A stretch of DNA of 54,374 nt from F23-D06 sp045130275 (GTDB lineage: Bacteria > Bacteroidota > Bacteroidia > Bacteroidales > WCHB1-69), in assembly GCA_045130275.1 (NCBI GenBank), contig JBGUPL010000009.1:1-54374 (forward strand), in the 5' to 3' direction. The notes beneath the pieces are model-generated. The model was given only the letters and a program-made list of their open reading frames with translations, searched no databases and was not told where the DNA came from. The translations under genes were made by a program, and so were the position numbers. Below, piece by piece: positions 49,004 through 54,374 of the stretch. Within the stretch, counting starts at the first letter, position 1. Each line of letters opens with the position of its first letter.

Positions 49004-50578
49004 ATGAGCGAAAACATAATTCCGTTCAAACCACAAACAGAGAAGTTTCTCGAAAAACATCGTCCGATTACGCAAAAGATGGACTTGCAGACGTTGTATA
49101 TGGTCAATCCCGCATACAAATTCAAGGATGATTACAACAATGTCATCATCACGAACAACAATCCAGCACGATACGATGCCGACCGCTACCGGGAGGACAT
49201 CACCCACGGGTTTGCTTGGCGCTTGCACCCCGACTTGGCTGTCCTGTTCGGATTCTTTGATGGGACCTTGCCTTTGGACGAAGCGGCGAAACTATTCTGC
49301 CTCCGGCACGGAACCAGCAGAGAAAAATTCCTCGGCACCGTGAAACCATGCATCTGCAATGAAGAGCCTGTCATGATTCCGACTGATGACAATCAATGGG
49401 TCACGATTCCCAAGAACTTCCTGATCCCGAACACGAATGGTATTCCGCGCGAAAAGATGCTCGAGGACATAAACATCCCTTTCATCAGAAACAATTACAA
49501 CCTTTCGGAAACTAGGCTGAACGTACCCAACAGCATGACTTTGATGCTCAACACTTCGTGCACGACCGACTGTGTCTATTGTTATGCGGACAGGCGTTTC
49601 GTCAAGAATCCACTCCCGTTTCCGCGGCTTTTGGAGCTGCTGAAAGAGGCTTATCTTTTGGGAATGCCTTATGTGGACGTGAACGGCGGTGAATTTTTTC
49701 TCTACCCACATTGGCGTGAACTACTTGCCGAAATGCGAAAGTATGACTACGTTCCACTCATCTCCACCAAACATCCTTTGTCCGAAAAGGCGGTTGCCGA
49801 GTTGAAATATCTGAATATCAAGAACATACAACTATCTATCGACAGTGTGAATGATGACGAGCTTCGACAGATGCTTCACGTGGAAAACGGCTACCTTGAA
49901 AAGGTGCTGGAAGGATTACGGCTGTTAGACAAGTTTGGCATTGAAGTCACCGTGAGATCCGTAATTACTCGGCACAACGACACGGAGCAATCACTGAACA
50001 AGACGATAGATGTGCTGACCTCATTTAGGAACGTCACGCACATCGACTTCACGCCTGCCGAATTCAGCCGTTTCAAATCGAGTGACCGTTACTTCAGCAC
50101 TCAGCCGCAGCTTGCACGACTGAGAGCCGTCTTGGAAGAGCGGGGTCAGGACTGCACAGCGAGCCTGTCTTTTAAAGGGTATGAAGAGCCCCTGACGGTG
50201 GCACAACGGGTGGAAGATTTTCCGAGCCGGCGTATGTGCACCGGCAACGTACAGGGCTTCTTTGTGCTCCCCGATGGCAAGTCAACCTATTGCGAGCGGT
50301 TGTACTGGCATCCGTTCTTCATCCTCGGCGACCTGACGCAGCAGTCGATTATGGAAATGTGGAGTTCGAAGAGAGCGCTCGCGCGGTGGAATTTCTCCCA
50401 AAAAGAAGTCCGCAGCGAAAGTCCATGCAAAACCTGCGACGAATTCGAAAAGTGCCGACGAGGGTTAGGCAACTGCTGGAGGTTGGCCGTTGACGCCTAC
50501 GGGGATGGCAACTACGACTACCCCGCGCCCAACTGCCCGAAAGCCCTTCCCCCAAACAAAGACTACTATATCCCCTAA
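49004..50578 (+). CDS. Radical SAM/SPASM protein with N-terminal PqqD-like region
   Basis: 524 residues from ATG 49004, chosen because the promoter lies at 48932-48962; upstream ATGs at 48932-48965 overlap or abut it. Residues about 25-110 resemble a PqqD/RRE-type peptide-recognition domain (NPAYKFKDDYNNVIITNNN, WRLHPDLAVLFGFFDGTLPLDEAAKLF). The radical SAM core has Cys186-X3-Cys190-X2-Cys193 (CTTDCVYC) and VDVNGGEFFLYP. The C-terminus is SPASM-like with many Cys (GFFVLPDGKSTYC, PCKTCDEFEKC, GNCW, NCP), binding auxiliary clusters. These features suggest a peptide-modifying (RiPP maturase) or other SPASM enzyme. No precursor peptide gene was seen nearby, so the substrate is unknown. It shares the upstream module with two other genes. 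Confidence 0.8.
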   Translation: MSENIIPFKPQTEKFLEKHRPITQKMDLQTLYMVNPAYKFKDDYNNVIITNNNPARYDADRYREDITHGFAWRLHPDLAVLFGFFDGTLPLDEAAKLFCLRHGTSREKFLGTVKPCICNEEPVMIPTDDNQWVTIPKNFLIPNTNGIPREKMLEDINIPFIRNNYNLSETRLNVPNSMTLMLNTSCTTDCVYCYADRRFVKNPLPFPRLLELLKEAYLLGMPYVDVNGGEFFLYPHWRELLAEMRKYDYVPLISTKHPLSEKAVAELKYLNIKNIQLSIDSVNDDELRQMLHVENGYLEKVLEGLRLLDKFGIEVTVRSVITRHNDTEQSLNKTIDVLTSFRNVTHIDFTPAEFSRFKSSDRYFSTQPQLARLRAVLEERGQDCTASLSFKGYEEPLTVAQRVEDFPSRRMCTGNVQGFFVLPDGKSTYCERLYWHPFFILGDLTQQSIMEMWSSKRALARWNFSQKEVRSESPCKTCDEFEKCRRGLGNCWRLAVDAYGDGNYDYPAPNCPKALPPNKDYYIP

Positions 50579-50604
50579 ACTCTAAACTCTATAAACTCTA
50601 AACT
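50575..50604. repeat. Heptamer array (CTAAACT) overlapping the radical SAM stop
   Basis: Four CTAAACT-type units, one with a 2-nt insert, start within the last codons of the radical SAM gene and run to the dsrC promoter. Confidence 0.7.
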
Positions 50605-50615
50605 GAAAAAAAATG

Positions 50616-50623
50616 TATCTTTG
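50616..50623 (+). promoter_or_regulatory. -7 promoter box (TATCTTTG) of dsrC
   Basis: TATCTTTG lies 22 nt before ATG 50646. A longer frame from 50613 overlaps the box and is rejected. Confidence 0.75.
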
Positions 50624-50645
50624 CGCCATTAAAAAAATTATCATT

Positions 50646-50963
50646 ATGGCAAATATTGAATTCAATAACAAGACCTACGAGATGGACGGCGACGGCTTCA
50701 TGATCCATCCCGAAGAATGGAACAAAGAGCTGGCGGTGGAGATCGCCAAGGCCGACGGTATCACGGAGATGACTGAAAACCACTGGAAAGTGGTCGATTG
50801 CATCCGTGCCAACTACGAGGAAAAGGGCATCGCTCCGATGGTCCGCACCATCTGCAAGACCGCCAATCTGAAACTGAAAGACATCTACGAACTCTTCCCG
50901 CTGGGTCCCGCAAGAGGCGCCTGCCGCGTCGCCGGTCTCCCGAAACCCGAAGGCTGCGTATAA
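50646..50963 (+). CDS. dsrC: DsrC-family sulfur carrier protein with both redox cysteines
   Basis: 105 residues. The helical fold is recognisable: GFMIHPEEWNKELAVEIAKADGI, MTENHWKVVDCIRANYEEKGIAPMVRTICK, then the C-terminal arm GPARGACRVAGLPKPEGCV. The arm has Cys93 and the penultimate Cys104 spaced CX10C. In the literature, proteins with both are DsrC (trisulfide-forming in sulfite reduction), while TusE has only the last one. No dsrAB is in the window, so it may serve another sulfur or thiol redox step. A dsrM-like gene follows 95 nt downstream and a dsrK-like gene lies 10 kb away. Confidence 0.88.
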   Translation: MANIEFNNKTYEMDGDGFMIHPEEWNKELAVEIAKADGITEMTENHWKVVDCIRANYEEKGIAPMVRTICKTANLKLKDIYELFPLGPARGACRVAGLPKPEGCV

Positions 50964-51050
50964 TCGGCTGTTGGCTATTAGCTTTTGGCTGTTGGCTTTA
51001 TTATTCGTCAGTAGCTGTCTGCTTAAACCTTAAACCCTAAACTCTAAACC
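50964..51050. repeat. Two heptamer arrays between dsrC and the dsrM-like gene
   Basis: 50971-50998: TTGGCTA, TTAGCTT, TTGGCTG, TTGGCTT. 51023-51050: TTAAACC, TTAAACC, CTAAACT, CTAAACC, ending 8 nt before ATG 51059. Two sequence families lie side by side in a single gap. Confidence 0.75.
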
Positions 51051-51058
51051 TTATCATT

Positions 51059-51709
51059 ATGAGTATTATGCAATATCTGGCGATAGCCGCAGCGGTTTAT
51101 TGCCTGGTTAGTTTGTTCGTGCATTTTTTGCGGGTCGTGCGTCTCGGTGCCCCGAAGGACAAGTCCGAGCCCAGCGGCAGCGTGAAAGAGGGCGTGGTCT
51201 ATGCCAACACCCGCGCTATGATGCCCGACCAGAAGGAGTCGGCCTACCTGCACATTCCGTCCTACGCCACGGGAATGCTGTTCCACATCGGTGCCTTCTG
51301 CTGCCTGCTTCTCTTCGTGCTCTCGTTCTTCCCCTTCTTTAACCGCTGGATTGGTGGCTGCAATTGGCATCTGATTTTAGCAATTCCCACCGCTTTGGGC
51401 ACTATCTGCGGCATCATCCTGTTCGTCAGAAGATTGATTTCCAAGGATTTGAAGCCCTTTACCATGCCCGACGACTACATCTCCTGCGGTTTGGTCACCC
51501 TCTTCCAGCTGATGACCACGCTTTACCTGTGCTGCTCGACTTGTTGCGGGTCTGTTACCATATTATATTATATTAGCTGCATCCTGCTGTTCCTCTACAT
51601 GCCGTTGGGCAAGTTGCGTCACGCGGTCTATTATTTCGCGGCGCGCTATCACCTGGGGTTCTTCTATGGATGGCGGAATGTGTGGCCGAATAAGGAAAAT
51701 AAAGAGTAA
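51059..51709 (+). CDS. DsrM/NarI/HdrE-like membrane cytochrome b subunit
   Basis: 216 residues with about five predicted helices (around 5-25, 66-90, 100-125, 143-170 and 175-195). Several His sit in or near helices (His22 in VHFLRVV, the HIPSYATGMLFHIGA pair, CNWHLILA, and GKLRHAVYYFAARYHLGFFYGWR), enough for two b-type hemes as in NarI, DsrM and HdrE. The end LRHAVYYF..R...GF.YGWRNVWP is the family-like C-terminus. Such subunits pass electrons between quinones and a DsrK/HdrD partner. Directly downstream of dsrC. Heme ligands are inferred, not proven. Confidence 0.65.
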   Translation: MSIMQYLAIAAAVYCLVSLFVHFLRVVRLGAPKDKSEPSGSVKEGVVYANTRAMMPDQKESAYLHIPSYATGMLFHIGAFCCLLLFVLSFFPFFNRWIGGCNWHLILAIPTALGTICGIILFVRRLISKDLKPFTMPDDYISCGLVTLFQLMTTLYLCCSTCCGSVTILYYISCILLFLYMPLGKLRHAVYYFAARYHLGFFYGWRNVWPNKENKE

Positions 51710-51715
51710 ACCATT

Positions 51716-53122
51716 ATGCGATTAGACTTTTTAGGCGCGACCGAAGAGGTCACCGGCAGCAAGTTTTTGCTGACCACCAAAGACGGTATCAAGATACTGT
51801 TGGACTGCGGAATGTATCAGGGCAAGGGTCTGGAGACCGACGCCATGAACCGCGATTTGGGTTTCGACCCGAAGGAAATCGACATCGTGCTGCTCTCGCA
51901 CGCGCATATCGACCATGCCGGGCTTATACCATATATATATAAGTTAGGATTCCGCGGCAAGGTGTTCTGCACCCCCGCCACCCGCGACCTCTGCGCCATC
52001 ATGCTGGCCGACTCGGGCAGAATCCAAGAAGCCGATGCACGGCAATTCAACAAGAAGACCGAGCGCGTGGGCAAGACCCCCATCGAGCCAATCTATAACG
52101 AGAAGGACGCGGTGGAGTGTATGAGACTGTTTATCAGCATCCCGCGCGGGCTGCACTTCAACATCACCCCGACCGTGGCCATCGACTTCATCGACAGCGG
52201 CCACATGCTGGGCAGCAGCGCCATCTACCTCACCTTCAAGGAGGGACGGAAGACCCGCACGCTCTGCTACACCGGTGACGTGGGCCGCTACGACAAGCGC
52301 ATCCTCCCCGACCCGGAGCCGTTCCCCTACGCTGACTACATCATCACCGAGTCCACCTACGGCGACCGGCTGCACTCCACCTTGGACGAGGCCGACAAGG
52401 AGCTGATGCTCGTGGTGCGCGACGCCTGCGCGAAACGCAAAGGCAAGCTGCTCATCCCCTCGTTCGCCATCGGCAGGACGCAAGAGATTGTCTATACGCT
52501 GCACCGTCTGGAACTCGCCGGCGACCTGCCCGACATCGAGTGCTTCGTGGATAGTCCGTTAGCCTGCTCCGCCACCAACATCTTCCGGCTGCACGACGAC
52601 TGCTTCAACGAGGAGATGCGTGTTTTTATGCAATCCACCCCCGACCCGTTCGGCTTTGACAAACTCTCCTACGTGCGCACCATTGACGATTCCAAGGCGC
52701 TGAACGAGCACAACCGTCCCTGCATCATCATCTCCGCCTCCGGCATGATGGAGGCCGGGCGTATCAAACACCACCTGGCCAACAACATCGAGAACCCGAA
52801 GACCACCATCCTGTGCGTGGGATACTGCGCCCCGACCACGTTGGGCGCGAAAATCATGCGCGGCGACGAAACCGTCTCCATCTTCGGCAACGAGTACAAA
52901 GTGCGCGCCACGCTCGCCCGCATCGACGCTTTCTCCGGCCACGGCGACTACAGCGAGCTCATCCGCTACCTCTCTTGCCAAAAGGGCAACAAGCGGCTGA
53001 AGAAGATCTTCGTCGTGCACGGCGAAGACGATGCCCGCCGCGCCTACGCGAAACACCTCAAGGATGCCGGGTTCAAGCAGGCGTATGTGCCGATGTTCCG
53101 GGAAACCATTGAATTGGAGTAA
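51716..53122 (+). CDS. Beta-CASP metallo-beta-lactamase-fold RNase
   Basis: 468 residues. The zinc motif SHAHIDHAG, then DSGHMLGSSAIYL, YTGDVGRYDKRILPDPEPFPYADYIITESTYGDR, GKLLIPSFAIGRTQEIVYTL, beta-CASP features CIIISASGMMEAGRIKHHL and DAFSGHGDYSEL and the last VVHGE give the full motif set of a CPSF73/YSH1-like processing nuclease. It follows the dsrM-like gene by 6 nt, so it is probably co-transcribed, but a functional link is unclear. No signal peptide. Confidence 0.9.
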   Translation: MRLDFLGATEEVTGSKFLLTTKDGIKILLDCGMYQGKGLETDAMNRDLGFDPKEIDIVLLSHAHIDHAGLIPYIYKLGFRGKVFCTPATRDLCAIMLADSGRIQEADARQFNKKTERVGKTPIEPIYNEKDAVECMRLFISIPRGLHFNITPTVAIDFIDSGHMLGSSAIYLTFKEGRKTRTLCYTGDVGRYDKRILPDPEPFPYADYIITESTYGDRLHSTLDEADKELMLVVRDACAKRKGKLLIPSFAIGRTQEIVYTLHRLELAGDLPDIECFVDSPLACSATNIFRLHDDCFNEEMRVFMQSTPDPFGFDKLSYVRTIDDSKALNEHNRPCIIISASGMMEAGRIKHHLANNIENPKTTILCVGYCAPTTLGAKIMRGDETVSIFGNEYKVRATLARIDAFSGHGDYSELIRYLSCQKGNKRLKKIFVVHGEDDARRAYAKHLKDAGFKQAYVPMFRETIELE

Positions 53123-53123
53123 G

Positions 53124-53172
53124 CTGGCTGTTAGCTTTTAGCTGTTAGCTTTTAGCCGTTAGCTGTTGGCTA
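53124..53172. repeat. Heptamer array (TTAGCTK), 7 units
   Basis: CTGGCTG, TTAGCTT, TTAGCTG, TTAGCTT, TTAGCCG, TTAGCTG, TTGGCTA start 1 nt after the RNase gene stop. Confidence 0.85.
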
Positions 53173-53178
53173 TAACAT

Positions 53179-53262
53179 AGACTTAGACTTAGACTTAAAC
53201 TTAGACTTAAACTTAAACTTAGACTTAGACTTAAACTTAGACTTAGACTTAAACTTAGACTT
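53179..53262. repeat. Hexamer array (ARACTT), 14 units
   Basis: Fourteen 6-nt units, each AGACTT or AAACTT with only the second base varying. It follows the heptamer array after 6 nt. Together they fill most of the 192-nt gap before rfbD, where no TAnnTTTG box was found. Confidence 0.9.
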
Positions 53263-53314
53263 ATGATATAGACAATGGCCTTTTTTAATAATCGTACTTC
53301 ATCAAATTGAAAAA

Positions 53315-54190
53315 ATGAACCCACAAAACATTCTTATCACCGGCGCCAACGGGCAACTTGGCAATTGTCTGCGCGACTTGGCAAAGGGATATCAGGATAA
53401 ATACCGCTTTTTCTACACGGATGTGGCGGAATTGGACATCACCGATGCGGAGGCGATTGACCGTTATATTATAGAACACCACATCGACATCGTCATCAAC
53501 GCGGCAGCCTACACAGCAGTCGATAAGGCGGAGGACGACGAGGAGAACGCCTACAGGCTCAACTGCACGGCGGTCGGGAACTTGGCGAAAGCGGCGAAGA
53601 AGCATGGGGTGTCTTTTATCCACATTTCAACGGACTATGTCTTTTCCGGAAACGCATGTGTTCCATACAAGGAGGATGACCCGACGGGGCCACTTTCCGT
53701 TTATGGGAGCACGAAGCTGGCGGGCGAGCAGGCGATTTTGGAGAGCGGTTGCCGGGCAGTTATCATCCGGACTTCCTGGCTTTATTCCGAATACGGCAAC
53801 AATTTCGTGAAAACGATGCTTCGGTTGGGCGCAGAACGGGAGAGTTTGCGGGTGGTGTGCGACCAGATTGGCGGTCCGACCTACGCGGGGGATCTTGCCA
53901 AGGCTGTTTTCGCAATGCTGAACCATCTGCCGGAAGAGGGGGTGACAGAGGTTTACCACTTCGCCAACGAGGGTGTCTGCAGTTGGTACGACTTCTCAAA
54001 GGCCATCATGGATATAGCCGGTTTGTCCTGTCGCGTGGAAGCGATCCCGACATCGGAATATCCCGCAAAAGCGCACCGTCCTGCCTTTTCCTTGTTCAAT
54101 TTGGGCAAAATCAAACGTACCTTAAAGGAAGAAATACCCTATTGGAGAGATAGTTTAATATTGACTATCAATAAATTACAACAAAAATAA
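53315..54190 (+). CDS. rfbD: dTDP-4-dehydrorhamnose reductase
   Basis: 291 residues. NADPH-binding GANGQLGN, substrate-site INAAAYTAVDKAEDDEENAYRLN, STDYVFSG, catalytic YGSTK and IIRTSWLYSEYGNNFVKTML, with the C-terminal HRPAFSLFNLGKIKRTL. RfbD/RmlD makes dTDP-L-rhamnose. No rfbA, rfbB or rfbC is adjacent. It may supply the polysaccharide cluster at 32-38 kb. The upstream gap lacks a clear promoter. Confidence 0.94.
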   Translation: MNPQNILITGANGQLGNCLRDLAKGYQDKYRFFYTDVAELDITDAEAIDRYIIEHHIDIVINAAAYTAVDKAEDDEENAYRLNCTAVGNLAKAAKKHGVSFIHISTDYVFSGNACVPYKEDDPTGPLSVYGSTKLAGEQAILESGCRAVIIRTSWLYSEYGNNFVKTMLRLGAERESLRVVCDQIGGPTYAGDLAKAVFAMLNHLPEEGVTEVYHFANEGVCSWYDFSKAIMDIAGLSCRVEAIPTSEYPAKAHRPAFSLFNLGKIKRTLKEEIPYWRDSLILTINKLQQK

Positions 54191-54229
54191 AAAAAAATAC
54201 GGAATGTGGTGTGGAATTAAAAAAAAGTG

Positions 54230-54237
54230 TATTTTTG
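54230..54237 (+). promoter_or_regulatory. -7 promoter box (TATTTTTG) of tRNA-Thr
   Basis: TATTTTTG lies 51 nt before the tRNA-Thr 5' end. Confidence 0.65.
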
Positions 54238-54288
54238 CGCACCTTATTTCCGATAAAAGGAAACGTTCTTTTTTTAGCAAAAAAATCA

Positions 54289-54360
54289 GCCGTTGTAGCT
54301 CAGTGGTAGAGTACATCCTTGGTAAGGATGGGGTCATGAGTTCAACTCTCATCAACGGCT
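54289..54360 (+). tRNA. tRNA-Thr (GGT)
   Basis: 72 nt. Acceptor stem GCCGTTG / CAACGGC, discriminator T, D arm GCTC...GAGT, anticodon stem CATCC / GGATG around TTGGTAA (anticodon GGT at 54321-54323), and T arm ATGAG TTCAACT CTCAT. A run of ten T follows at 54362-54371. In many Bacteroidetes a tRNA-Thr opens the tRNA-tuf cluster; the window ends before this can be seen. Confidence 0.95.
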
Positions 54361-54374
54361 CTTTTTTTTTTGAA

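Noticed and set aside
51023..51050. Plant telomere-like CCCTAAA sequence suggesting contamination
   Set aside because: Only four degenerate units, flanked by bacterial genes on both sides and part of a wider set of heptamer families.
49004..53122. Radical SAM, dsrC, dsrM-like and RNase genes as one operon
   Set aside because: A separate promoter box precedes dsrC (50616-50623), so the radical SAM gene is probably read alone; dsrC to the RNase may be one unit.

Overview
The window looks like a chromosomal segment of an anaerobic Bacteroidetes bacterium, most likely of the order Bacteroidales. Three things support this. About two dozen promoters carry the Bacteroidetes -7 box TAnnTTTG. Three gene products end in type IX secretion (T9SS) sorting domains, two of type A and one of type B. 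There are also gldF/gldG genes, a TonB-dependent receptor, many lipoproteins, and the gene neighbourhoods rpsU-xer-hpf and rpsO-pnp. No phage, insertion sequence, transposase or CRISPR array was seen. No taxonomic search was possible.

Layout. 1-5.9 kb: end of a T9SS cargo gene, an OmpA/TPR lipoprotein, a HAD phosphatase, and murF-anmK (cell wall). 6-7.7 kb: a SAM-hydrolase family protein, an omega-amidase and tRNA-Phe. 7.8-10.3 kb: gldF-gldG. 10.5-11.5 kb: a coiled-coil PD-(D/E)XK protein. 11.5-18 kb: a LolC/E-type permease, pta, an acidic orphan protein, era, a type B T9SS cargo and an lpxH-like phosphatase. 18-25.5 kb: a small beta-barrel, a GH2 beta-galactosidase, two lipoproteins, apt and ilvE. 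25.6-27.3 kb: rpsU-xer-hpf. 27.3-31 kb: a PASTA protein, a T9SS cargo and a DnaQ-type exonuclease in one operon. 31-38 kb: a lysine/saccharopine-dehydrogenase-like gene leading a surface-polysaccharide cluster (flippase, TupA-like ATP-grasp, a polymerase-glycosyltransferase fusion, GT2). 38-45.8 kb: beta-barrel, TonB receptor, a DsrK/HdrD-like Fe-S protein, two lipoproteins, a zinc-ribbon protein and a NIF3 protein. 45.9-48.7 kb: rpsO-pnp. 49-53.1 kb: a radical SAM/SPASM protein, a DsrC with both cysteines, a DsrM/NarI-like membrane subunit and a beta-CASP RNase. 53.3 kb to the end: rfbD and tRNA-Thr.

Four signals are not explained by the genes. (1) Many intergenic gaps hold short tandem arrays of 7-nt (sometimes 6-nt) units in several sequence families. 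Most units vary at only one or two fixed positions. Several arrays are arranged as inverted pairs and some overlap a stop codon. They resemble the STRR heptamer repeats of cyanobacteria. (2) Three orphan genes (coiled-coil nuclease-like, acidic protein, radical SAM) share an upstream module: TGCGAAA, then 13-14 nt, then TTAAY-N8-GTTAA. This suggests a common regulator. (3) A 28-bp perfect palindrome sits in frame inside the beta-galactosidase gene, with a relative downstream of pta. (4) DsrC, a DsrM-like subunit and a DsrK-like subunit occur without any dsrAB in the window, suggesting a DsrC-based thiol/disulfide redox module in a Bacteroidales-type bacterium.

Start sites were revised wherever the promoter box or a signal peptide contradicted the longest reading frame.
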